NCBI GenBank assembly: GCA_964017065.1
Contig: OZ024790.1
Coordinates: forward strand, 4,236,458-4,300,457
Origin: Haliclona indistincta
Taxonomy: Eukaryota > Porifera > Demospongiae > Haplosclerida > Chalinidae
Direction of reading: 5' to 3'
DNA: 64,000 bases
The notes under the pieces: generated by a model
Database searches by the model: none
The model's input: only the letters and a program-made list of their open reading frames with translations
Told to the model about the DNA's origin: nothing
Translations under genes and position numbers: made by a program
In this document: piece by piece, positions 10,586 through 23,300 of the stretch
Layout of the letters: every line of letters begins with the position of its first letter
How positions within the stretch are numbered: position 1 is the stretch's first letter

Positions 10586-11388
10586 GATCTAAACTGATCT
10601 AAAATTTGCAGTTTAGATCAACATTATGCTGAGTGCCATGCTATACAGTCTTTCCATTAGGGAGAACATCCGTTTTACTGAGTTGACCAAGCTGCAACAA
10701 TTTGGGTAACCTTTGCATAAGAGAGTGCTCACATCTCCTGCTACGAGTAAGCTGGTCATGGTAACCCAGTCCAGTATAGATAATATTACTATACCTACTC
10801 ACAAGACAGCTCAAACACTTATGATATTAGCATTGGAAATTAGCACGTTTTACAACAAAAAATTAATTGAATATAATGGAGGGAGATAATAGCAGCATAA
10901 TGGAGGGCCGAAGACTGTGGTTCTCAATTACTAGACATGCTTTATACTACTGTACATGCATTAGCATCAGATGTGTATGCCAGTAAAAATACTGAACACA
11001 TTATGCCAGTTTAAACTCCGTATCACTATGCAGGTATTGCAAGTAGCTAAAACGTTTAATATTGATGGTAATGGCTGTATACCTCTAAATTAAATTGCTT
11101 CAGATGGTTTGATGGTTTGTTAGAGCAGCTAAACTGAGCAGTATAGTGTCAATGAGGCTCAGCAGAACAGGTCATGCAACCAGCTGTGCACACCGTCCCA
11201 ACTGTGTAGCAGTTCACAATACATTATCATAATTGAATTGTGGGTTATAGTTATAAAGCCCACACAATCTGAACACAAAAGTAATCACACAGAAACATAA
11301 TATAATTGTCATGGATGGTTTAAATCTTTGCTCAGTCAACATAACACGATTTTTAATTCTGTATATCTGAATGGTAGTGAGTGATCTG
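10586..11388. other. Intergenic, no gene seen
   Basis: AT-rich sequence downstream of the Sbf stop codon. A short inverted repeat (TTTATGTTGATCTAAACTG with its complement) lies at about 10575-10625. Nothing else is supported. Confidence 0.4.
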
Positions 11389-14300
11389 CTACTGCTGGAG
11401 AGCGGCCATAGATGATGTCAGTTTCTGGAGCCAAACCGATCGAGAGGAGCTTCGAAGAGACATGAGATGAAACACTCTACCATTGGTAGTTAGCTGAGGA
11501 AGAGAGAGAGAGAGGGGAAATGATTACGCTCGAGAGCAAAGTGGAGGGTATCTTACTCTGAAAAAGAAGCCAGCCTGTCCTTCTTTCAAGACTGACGCTG
11601 GAACTGAAGAAAAATAAAGAATATCAAAATTTCACAAACTGCAAGATGCCTGACAACAGCCATAATTATTTGGTCATTCTAGCTAGTTCAGCCTCTCACT
11701 CACTCTTCAGTCACTCACACACTCATTCAGTCACCCACCCTCACTCTACACACACCCTTACTCTTAGTCACCCTCCCACACTCACCAGGTTGTGTCTCAC
11801 ACTCCTCTACTGACACGATGGTCTCTAGTGGTATCTTACCACACAACTTATGACGCATCTTCTCTTTGTCATAGTAAGTAAGCTACAATAAAAAAATACA
11901 AAATCAATAATACAAGGTTTATACTTGTAAAAATTATCTCATTGTCTACTATAGAACTAGTGTTGTACACTCACATATTTCTTTTTGGCGTCGAGAACAA
12001 AATAGCGCAATTTCCAGTTTTTCACAATCCCACCCTTCTTGAACAGGAATCCCTCACACTCATGAAGATCCTCTTTCTTCTCCTTTTTACGTCCCAAACG
12101 GAAGAGAGTGTTGGTACGAGACCGAGGAACATTCCTGTCCACATCTTCGTCGCCAAGCTAGTTGAAAATCAAAAGAAAATAGCTGCAACTCCATACATGC
12201 ACATGTACATATACAGGCCGTAGTTCTAGTGCGTTCAAACATATATATCTATTGTGCCCACATGCAGTTTGAAAGGTGCATACAAGCTCGTGTTACTTAT
12301 AGTGCTACACCTGAAACTGAGGTAGCACCCATTTAAAAAGCTAGAATTAGCATACAATTCACCACTAGGAAATGCACTCAGGTTTTGTTCATTTGTTTCT
12401 TATTCTAGTACAGTGTGTTCGTGGTGAGTAAATCACTGTGTTTGAATTCACCGCTGGGTCATATTCCATATCATTTCAACAACTTTTTGGCATGACCCTC
12501 TGGGATTTTCTCGAAACTTGGTATTGTTGAACTCCTCATGGTCACATGATTCCATAACAAATTTCAGCTTGATACCTTGTATGGTTTATTTTTAAACACT
12601 GATTGCATTTTTGACGATATTTCCTACTACTTCCTGTTTAACTAATTTTATAACTTTGTTATATTATTTTGTTCTGTCAGCAAACTAAAAACATCAAATT
12701 GAAGCTGAATAAATGCTCTTTCAACAAATAGTGCATTGCATGTCGTAAATATTTAACCACGTCCACATACTTTGATCTTTGATTCTTTAAAAATACGCAG
12801 CGTCAATTTTCATTTTAAATGGATGTGATTTAATACCGTATAGCCGGTTTTTTTCGCTGGTCAAATATTTCGTTAGCCAAATTTTGGCTGGGTCTAATTT
12901 TCGTCACAGAGCCACGTCACAGAACTTTTTAAGGGTGCAGGCCCTAACAAACATTAACTTATTCAGGAATGTACAAGTTGGGCATTGTTACAACACCACA
13001 AATGATATTCACTGTTTGTACAAGCACATTAACAATAAGAATAAGTGACAGTAGCCAGGCAAGATCGCGAACAATACATTCCTAAATAAAACTCTGTCTG
13101 TGGCCTTCTGAATAGACCCAAACTTGGATATATGACTATTAGCGACCAGATAAAGACCGTAACGTAGAGTTTTTTTTAATAAACACCCTCTGAGTAGGAA
13201 AATTACGAGGTAAGCAGCTCAGAATCGCACTTTCAAGCACAATACGCGAAAAAGCTCTACGTTAATGCCTTCGCCTTGTTGAAGTATGTATATATCCAAA
13301 ATCTGAAGTTCTACTGCCTGAGTGAACGAAAGTTTTATTAGCCTAAGCGTTGTATCTAGCCGCGCCCGTCACGATTCCGTCTGGCACTTTCAGCGCTCAT
13401 AGTTTGCAATGTGTACAGCCTTCGCCAGTCTTGTAGCTTAGGTATTTGGTTTCTTGGAATATCAGCAGTAGTTTCTGAGATACAGTCCCCTAGCAACCAG
13501 CCAAAAATACATGCGTGGGCGTGACACTGCACCCTTAAATAGGCAAAAAGAATTTTTCGAAATCTAATTTTCGACCCACGCCAGCCGTTCGAAAATTAAA
13601 TCCACATGAAAATAAACGGCTATACGGTAGTACAGTCCAACCTCGATTATCCGGACAGCTTTGGCCACCGAAAATTTCTAGACGTCCGGATAGCCGAAAA
13701 AGTCCGGATAACGAAAATCAAAATGGCGGCCGTTCACAAGCATCCGAACGATGGCAGTAGAGGCTTAGATCGTTGAGATCGCACTCTCTTGTTTATGCAA
13801 ACATTGTTTCTTACCGTGGGGAGGTGAAATAAGCCAGACCGCTTGGCTACAGAACTGTAGAAAACAACGAGAAAACAGCAGCGTGACCGTTAATTATATT
13901 CATAACGTGTAACAATGTAAGCGCTAATTATATTCATAGAATTTTGTACATACCAAATATCTAATTATCCGAAAACAAGCTCCTCCAGCTAGTCCGGATA
14001 ATCGAGGGTACGGATAATCGAGGTCCGGATAATCGAGGTTGCACTGTAGTCTATTAGCTACTTCTATACCAAATTTCATGTTGGGACACAAATGGGAAGC
14101 TAGCGCTATTCTCTTCAAACTCAATGTAGCTGATAGTTCTATTATAGAAAACTAATGATTATCAAACTTCCTTGACAAAATAGTTGTTGTAAGTGTATGA
14201 ACCACTTAGAAGTGTTTAGTCCATTATTGAGATATTAGGACATGCAAAATGATCACTAGCTAGTTTATAATTGTACATTTATCACTGATGTTTCAACACA

Positions 14301-17300
14301 CATACTAAAGATAGTAATCAAGGGTAATATGCAATGACCCTCCCTCACCAGCTGCTGCATTCAGAATCATCAGAAAAAAATGTGGATGTAGTGTTTTACA
14401 AGTAATGAACAGTGAGATTGATGCTTTTGCAATTTGATTTTTGAGAAATCAATTTTTTTACTTAAAAATTTTGTAGCAAAGCAACAAGCAGCCTTTTTAT
14501 TAAGTAATAAGATTAATTTGAATGTAATTTTAATGAAATAATAACTCAATTACTCAATAGCCTTGTGTTGTTTATTACCTATAGGTTTGCTAATTAAACC
14601 ATGTAGTCAAAAATTCAGACTATGTTCATAACCACGATACAATCACAGTTTATAAACCAGAAGTGCTTTAACAATTAGATTTTCAGAAAATATTTTGCAA
14701 TGTGTAGGGCTTTGTATTGCAACAAGTAAAACACTACAAAACTCTTTAAAACAACTATGGCATGATTGGTCTATTGTCAACTGGCTTCGACAAAAAAGTT
14801 TACTTTTCTTAGAATCTGATTGTCTTCTATCATTGATTTAAGAACATAAAATTATGTCAGTTGGCTTGTGAGATCAAATAAATTCCGATTAAAAAGTGTT
14901 CACATAATAATTTTATTGAATAATCGAAATTCTTGACATCAACACACCAACATCAATGAATTAATTGTTTAAAGTTCTACAGTTCTATTCGAAGAGTGAA
15001 ACTCCCTTCTATGTCAATCAGTCAACATACAAGTAACTACCTAAGTCATCAAACAGCTAGCCCAAGCCTTTTCAATGAGTTGGTTGATGTCCAAGTAGTA
15101 CCCATCTTTGCCCATTCAAAGCTTGCAAACTAACCTTCCCATTTGTGTCCTAACATGAAATTTGGTACAGAAGTAGCTAATAGACTACTATTAAATCACA
15201 TCCATTTAAAATGAAAATTGACGCAGCGTATTTTTAAAGAATCAAAGATCAAAGTATGTGGACGTGGTTAAATTATTACGACATGCAATGCGCTATGTGT
15301 TGCATGTCATATGAAAGAGCATTTATTCAGCTTCAAATTGATGTTTTTAGTTTGCTGATAGAACAAAATATAACAAAGTTATAAATAGTTAAGTTGTTGA
15401 AATGATATGGAATGACCCCGCTGTGAATGTGTGATCTCTACAGTGCATATTATTGGTTCTCACCGGTACTATGTTCTCCAGTGACTTGCTAACTCTGCAG
15501 TTGTGAGGCATTCTAGTCTTGCAGTGATCGTGACACACCTTGTTACACCTCTTACACTGGTATGCTGAAAGGAGATAGAACAAAAGTCAAAGCCACCTTC
15601 TCTCCTGCTTAAGTGCCCTCTCGCTCAGATTCTCATCCTCTTAGACGCACTCACTCACTCACTCACTCACTCACTCACCCACTTTGCAAGGCTTCTTGTC
15701 ATGAGAGTGAATCAAACACTCTCATGACAAGAACCCATGCAGCCAGACAGGAAACCAAGTGTGTGGCTCATTCTCATGATACTCAGGAAACCCAGTGCTT
15801 GGCTAATACAGTGAAACCTGTCTTAAGGACCACTTGTGTAATAAGACAACCTCTATATTAAGACACAAAGTTTCGATCATTTTATACATGATTTTATATA
15901 AGCATTCTCTATTAAGACCACACATTTTGGTCCCAAGGGTGGTCCTATTAAGCAGGTTTCACTGTAGTATAGTCGTGAGAGGAAACTAACCGCTTAGCTT
16001 CTTCTCATGAAGTGCTTCTTTGGTTCTCATGCACTCATGAGAAAGGTCAGTGTATCTTTGCAAGGACACAACCATAAGTAAAGTAATACACCATTCATAA
16101 AGTGTTAGCTCGAGTTGATTCATAATGCAATGCATTTTGAGGTTCACATTGCGCCAAAAGTTAGAATACCGTAAATTAATGACGGCGTAACAGACTAAGC
16201 TTTCATGTTATAACCAATTGCACCATTGCACATACTGGCATGATTCATTGAACTATTGTTCACACAGGTCATGGAGTGTCAAGTTGGTGTCTATGGCTGG
16301 CTTTGCCTTCAGTTTCCAAATTCTATAGCACTTCCTAAGAGTGTTAGTGCAGACATGATTGTATCATGTTTTCGATCAATTCTTGGATTTTATTGTTAAC
16401 ACATTACTGAGAGTATTGAGTATCCAATGCCAGTGTTTCAGCTCCAACTGATGACATTTCGTGGACTATGCTATTTACATTGTGCTATTGAGCTTTCAGC
16501 ACTCTCAGTTATGAACACTTAACCATGACTTAACCAATTCTAGTGAAGTTGACTATATAAGATCATTTCTAAGACTTGGTTCAATAGTAGAGCCACACAA
16601 TAGCTATAGGATGTATGACACTTCAAAGGAAGAGGATGTTGGACACTGCTAGAGAAGGTACTATAAAAGAAGAGATGTATGACAGTTGATCTACACCATA
16701 CAGTTATTAATAATGTCTGTTCCTACTCCCACTAGTACTCCTACTCTGCTCTACTACAAACGCATGGCCCCAGAGTATTTAAAAACCGCGGCTACTGTAA
16801 ATACCGACCCTACCTCTAATGCAGTTGAGCTCAAATTTGGACAAGGTCTTTTTGATGATGAAAAACTTTTAAGGAAAAGCCTTCTTACTGCCAATGCTTT
16901 ACAACAGCCTGGTGATGATATAACCGTCATCATCACAACTTATCTACTGAAGGCCCTCCACCAGAGAAGTACGATCCTATGTCTGTCTGCATCACTGATG
17001 GCGACAGAGCAATCGGAGTCCAGTTTAGAGATCTAGAGATCCAACTGAATATCATACACTTGGACCATATGACGGTATCTATGGGGAAAACGGCTTTACT
17101 ACTCTGGAGAACGCCCATTCAATGAAGTCTCTCGAGCCAAAGAGCAACTACAACTTTTCTGGTGGAGAAGAGTAACGTTGGCCACAATCCTTTACCGTCA
17201 AACTGAAGCCCAATCCTATGCCTAATGCGTCAAATGCATATGCATGGGGCATGTGCACATCTGCTTACAAGGGTGGAATCTCCCTATCATACATTTATCC

Positions 17301-20300
17301 GTACCATCTTCAAGTTAACAAAGGATTGTCTCTGGTTCTGTTCCGCAACAAGACTTGTGAGAAATATACAGTCAACATGATTGAGGTTTCTGTGATCAAA
17401 GATTCACCATGAAGTGTTTGACTATCATGATCTATAGAAGAGAGACTCAATCCATATATGTGTAGCTGTAGACTCCTAGCGTGTCATTGTGTTTTAGATT
17501 ATGTTTCAGGTTTACTTTGTAGCTAGCATGATTCTCTTCTACATGTATGGTCAAGTGTTTAAATGACAACAAATCAAACTCATTTATCTAACTTAACGCT
17601 CATCTCTCCTGCCACATTTGGATGTGTTCAAGGGCCGATACTTTATTTGGACTGCTTAACTTCACATACAGGTGCAAATTTTATGTTGATCAGTTTAGAG
17701 CCTGTCCTAAAGTTTTGAAATAATATTTCTTATGAGGATTTAGAGGGATGAAGAATTAGGATCAGTGGCTGCTTTACTGGCTATGACAAGGTGTGTTGCA
17801 TGGTGTGGACAGAAGTCTGGAATTATGTGCAGCTGCTGATGCATGGTCTATTGTGATCCTTGTTGGTTTACATCATTGTGGACCAGTGACAGAATTTTTC
17901 ATCCCTATACATCCTTCATATTTCGATAGAAATGTTTTTAAATTTTTCTTGTTTGTGCCCTTTTTTCTAAATTTTGGTGCAGTTCAAGATCAGCATGACT
18001 GAGGCTAGCCTCGTACCCAGGCTCTCAGCGTGCATGGGTGGAAAATAGAGAGCCTGGTACGCATTGTATGTACGAAATGTAACCATCTGATGGTTACACC
18101 GTATAATACTGTTGATATCCGTGCTCTCTTGTTTATAACTATCTGGTGAATACTCCTAGCTCTTACACTAAAGAAGAAATGAAGGCCTACTAAAGCTTGG
18201 AAGAACACAACTATTTTGTTGACAGCTGGGTAGAGAAAGTTCTTGACCAGCATGGAGGTTTGACTGCCGATGGTGAAGTTGCTGTGGTAATTGCAGGCGT
18301 GAGACAACACTCACAAAAGCTATCAGCCACACAGGTAAAGCCATGAATCGCTGTGCTGCACAACGGAAAGGTGCGTGTGCACACTGCACACATGCATGGC
18401 AGGACTCGGTGAAACATGTTCATGAAACATGTTCATAAAACATGTTCATGTTGTCACTCACTCACTCACCCACCCGCCCGCCCACCAACTCACTCACTCA
18501 CTCACTCACTCACCCACCCACCAACTCACCAACTCACTCACTCACTCACCCACTCACCCACCTGATGTCTCTTTGATCAAATGATGACAGAAACAGCACT
18601 CATCGACTCGTCGAGATGGTGTTAGCTTTACAGTGATGAAATGATGAGGATTTGTATAATTCTGCTCCATCTCAACAGCCAACTTGCCCTAAAAAAGAAA
18701 TCCAAAATGACAAATAGAGCATGACATTGTTGTTCTTACCTTGATAAGTACAGCCAGTGAAGTGTTCCAGTGAAGAGTTCGGTCATGTTCCCGTGTCTCT
18801 TCTACCCTTTTCTGACGCCATTGATCACTCTGTGAGTGAGAATGTGTATGAGAATGGGTGAGTGAGTTATTGTGAAGCATACCTGTGGAACAGAGCCTAG
18901 CAGCTCGCTGGCTTCACTTGATATGTGATCATACCATTGCTTCCATGTAGCCATCTCGAGGTTACGCTCTGAGGCTTTGGTGTTCAAGAGAACTATGAGA
19001 ATGGAGATTAGAAGGTGAGTGAGTGTGTGAATCAGTGAGTGAGTGAGTGAGTGAGTGAGTGAGTGAGTGAGTGAGTGAGTGAGGAAGTGAGTGAGTGAAT
19101 GAGTGAGTGAGGAAGTGAGCGAGTGAGTGAGAGAGTGAGTGAATCAGTGAGTGAGTGAATGAGTGAGCGAGTGTGTGAATCAGTGAGTGAGTGAGTGAGT
19201 GAGTGAGCGAGAGTGTGAATCAGTGAGTGAGTGAGTGAGTGAGTGAGTGAGTGAGCGAGTGAGTGAGTGAATCAGTGAGTGAGTGAGTGAGTGAGTGAGT
19301 GAGTGAGTGAGTATGTGAATCAGCGAGTGAGTGAGTGAGTACATGTATGTGAATCAGCAAGTGAGTGAGTGAGTGAGTGAGTGTGTGAATCAGCGAGTGA
19401 GTATGTGAATCAGCGAGTGAGTGAGTGAGTATGTGAATCAGCAAGTGAGTAAGTGAGTGTTGTATACATGTACCTGTATAGTGTTTGACTAGTTGACTGA
19501 TTTCAGAGGTCACCTCTGGTGGTGGGTCTAACGGGACTCTATCACTATCTGGACTCTTCTCTCTGAGCGATGCATCAAGGTGGAAGTGATCGAGATCGCT
19601 GAGTGCGAGTTGACCCTCGGAGATCAGCTCAGTATCATAGGGAGGGAAGTGAGAGATGGGGTTGTCAAGGTAGAAAGACCACACGTCAAGATTGGCTTGG
19701 AACGAAAGAGGAGTAAGCATTTCCTATGAACAGAAAGAAGTACAAGGATATTTTCCTAGCTAAAGCAGTAATGACTAAAGTAGTACTTGCGACAAAAATG
19801 TTCTACAATGTATGTACTGCACTTACTGGGTCACTAGGAGTTTCGTACAGAAAGTTCTGGTACATTGTTGATTTTTTGTGGAGTCCGTCAATGTAAGACC
19901 ATATTGATGAGTGTTGATCAGAGTTGGGTAGGTCACCATGGATACTGGCTAGGCGTGGTCTGTAGGGCAGTCAGTTTCTATCACAGCGTTCCTTCTCACA
20001 GCTGAGAGTGAAGGTGTGGAAACGAAGTGAAGTGATATGGTAGGCGAGAGTACGTAGGTAGAAATCATTGAATTCAAATGAGAGAGGAAACTGACGTTGA
20101 ATCTAGAGAGAGAGGGAGGAAGGGAGGGAGGGAGAGAGAGAGAGGGAGGGAGAGAGAGAGGGAGAGAGAGAGAGGAAGGGAGGGAGGGAGGGAGGGAGGG
20201 AGGGAGGGAGGGAGAAAGAAGAGAGAGAGAGGAAGGAAGGGAGGGAGAGAGAGAGATGGGAGGGAGGGAGGGAGGGAGGGAGGGGAGGGAGGGAGAGAGA

Positions 20301-20360
20301 GAGAGAGAGGGAGGTAGGGAGAAAGGGAGGGAGAAAGGGAGGGAGGGAGGGAGAGAGAGG

Positions 20361-20392
<32 letters not shown>

Positions 20393-23300
20393 AGTATACT
20401 GTTTAAAAGAAAGCAGCACATTACATAACAAATGGGACAAAAGTAAAATTTGCGGATTCAAATAATTATACGAAAAATATCAGGTCGAATTAGCAACCTA
20501 CAAATTTTATATCGTACCTGATGTACACAATCCAGGAACTGTAGGAACACAGCGCTCATTGACTGCTGGTCCTGTGAGTTGGATTGCTGCTGCTGTTGGC
20601 TGCGCTGAGTGAATGGATGACCAAACGCCAGCCAGTCCTTCTCAATCAGAGCCTTGAAACCTTCAATTGTACGGTAGTGAGGATCAAGAAGAATCTGAGC
20701 CTGAGCAACCACCTAGAATAGGAAGGAGGGAGGCAGAGGGAGTTAACTAACGATCTTTCAAAACCTCATACCGTAAATCTGGAAATTATATTTTCGTCGT
20801 TTGTCTTTGCGACGAAAATGAAATACGCGAAATCTTACACGCATTAGTTTAATCACTGCGCACTATTTGCGCACCCAAGCTAACGACGAAAAGTAGATGC
20901 ACCGAAAATTTGATAGAACAAAATTTGGATACGCGAAAATTTCCAGATCTTCGGAAGTGAGGAAGCAACCTAGTCACGTTGGCTGATTGTGTAGTGTGGT
21001 TTAACACTAACCTGTATAGTGGCGTCAGATCCATTCTCCATAGCAACCAGCACAGACGATCCCTGGAGGTCCAGCAGGTCAGCCACTGCTCCGGCTAGCT
21101 GCATGATGTTGCTGACCTGGTTCAACCAGTCGCTGTCCTCCACTAGCAGCCGGTACTTGGAGACAGAGGATGAGTGAGGGAGGCTGGGAGCACACGCCCG
21201 CATCAGCTTCTGGAAGCTGGTCCATACTCGAGAATAGTGAGGTAACTGAGATAGAAGATAACATAGTTGAGTTATTATTAAACAGTGTGTATGTTTTGCA
21301 TAATTTTTATACATGTAATAATTATATTCAATAATTATAATAATTATTATTGAATAATTATTTAATAATTACATGTTTTTAATAATTATTAATTAAAATA
21401 TTATAATCATTCATGACTAAAAAGTACATACATTGTACATGAGTGGGTGTGACCAGATCAAGTTTCTGGTGAATGCAAGTGCCCCTGATTTAGAAGATCT
21501 GAAAGCGCTCAGCATTTCTCTACCACGTTATGGAAAAAATCCAGCCAGGTAAGCCGTAGCAAGTTGTGTGCTGTTCATTGCATTGCCTGACGTACAGACA
21601 GCAAACCAAATATTTTGCAACTAAAGACACTCAAAGATGAAAATGATAGTCTAAGCATAATCAAGTCTATAGCTGCAAATGATTATACAACGTTCGGTCA
21701 GTATCTTCTAAATGACAAGAATGGTGACAAAGTGAAGCTGGTTACACAAGGCCGTGATAGTGAGAAGAGCGTGGAGGAAAAATATGGTGCATGGCTACGA
21801 GAGGTTACAGATCCTAAATCAACCTTCAGTTACTTGGTTTGGTTCAATGTCTCGAAAAAGCTGGAATGAATGGACTGGCTCAACACATGAGGAAAAGGTT
21901 GATGGCTGAAAGTGAGCATTAACACTGTAGACAACTACACCGTGTGCAGTGCATGTTCGCTGAACAATGACTAGTTGTCTGTTGCTGTGTTACGCATACT
22001 CAGTTGCTGTATTATTTACAATGACTAGTTGTCTGTTGCTGTGCTGTGCATATACTCAGCTGCTGTGTTATTTACAATGTTTTGCATGTCCATACTCATT
22101 TTGAAGGCTATATTGTTACAAAAATTATTTCTACATGTACAGTTTTATCTGTGTAATGATCATTTCTTGTGCATCCTACTACAAGGTCCACCCATGGCTA
22201 CCTCACAACCAGCAGCTATAACAGTGTCTGAGCCAGAAAATCCTCAAGATCTACTGGGTACGTTTGGGATCCTGCTAGCTACGTGTAGCTAGACTATCTT
22301 TTTTATTCGTGTAGATCAAAGTAAGCTGGTCTTTGTTCTCAGAGCTACCAAAGACATCATGAATGATTGGATGGACCTGGACCTGTCACTTGGGCTACAC
22401 CAACCTGCACTAGATATAATTGCTAAAGAGAATACCAATGATGTTAAAGGCTGCATGAGAGCCATGTTACAGGCATGGCTCAAATGGGAGGATAACGTGG
22501 ACACGCCTGAGTTTGGTAGACCATCATGGAAAAGGCTGATTGATGCTATTCGTCTTGACAACAAACAATTAGCCGATCAAATACAAAAGTCAGCTCCATG
22601 GAAGCAGTACAGCTAAATGTGCTGCTGAACTCATTATGTACATGCATGTACATGTATGATTAGACTACTTTCGATATAAATTCAGTTGCCGGGACTCACA
22701 CGGGAGGCTCTTTTATGAGACATGGGTTACATGTGGGCAGTGTTGTTTTCTGTTTGGCTTGCACGCAGGAGTAATAGTTATGGACACGTTGTGCTACGGT
22801 AATACATGTATTACACATTCTTGTGGGGTTCATGCTAACAAGAGTATAATAATATATAGAGATATAGAGACAGTGACGTAGTGGGAGTGGTACCATGCAG
22901 TGCTGCGTAATTTTTCTCACACGTTACTTCGCACAGAGTGTTTGTATGGGGCTATACGGTGTTTGATACTCTCTCTATATTATTATACTCTTGATGCTAA
23001 TTGGTCAGCAATCTATCGTACGGCTGGAACTTTTTGTACCATTCATGTATGAGCTGTCTCACCTCAATTGGTACCAGAGTGCAGTTAGGATACACATTCC
23101 CTGCCACGTTCCTCAACATGTTCTTGTCACCGAGAACATACAATCCATTGGTCTGCCATTCATCTAGTTTATTCGGCAACACGTCCATCATGATCCAATC
23201 GCGTGGATTAGTTGGTAGAGTAGTGATGGACGTGTGCGGCTGACTCCTGGAGTCAAGTGGACCAATATTCTTGTCGGGTATCCCAATACCGAGGTCAGGT

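Larger units (their letters stand above)
12443..15428. mobile_element. 3-kb DNA element with long inverted repeats in an Sbf intron
   Basis: The left arm (from about 12443) and right arm (to about 15428) are inverted copies. They share GGGTCAT...TCCATATCATTTCAAC at the ends, then TATAACTTTGTTATATT, ACCACGTCCACATACTTTGA and TTCTATACCAAATTTCATG. The left arm is interrupted by two later insertions (12836-13627 and 13633-14046); with these removed it matches the right arm at the junction. There is no transposase frame, so the element is non-autonomous. Confidence 0.8.

Noticed and set aside
16933..17030. Short intron to join the frames of the 16.7-kb gene
   Set aside because: No GT-AG pair of suitable length and phase joins the frames, and an in-frame TAA remains downstream.
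19220..19470. Thr-His-Ser-Leu extension of the Sbf exon frame
   Set aside because: It reads through a GTACAT donor at 19473 into a GAGT microsatellite; the next exon joins in phase at 18992.
20074..20465. Ser/Leu/Pro-rich and Arg/Glu/Gly-rich frames on both strands
   Set aside because: Purine-only low-complexity DNA in an Sbf intron.
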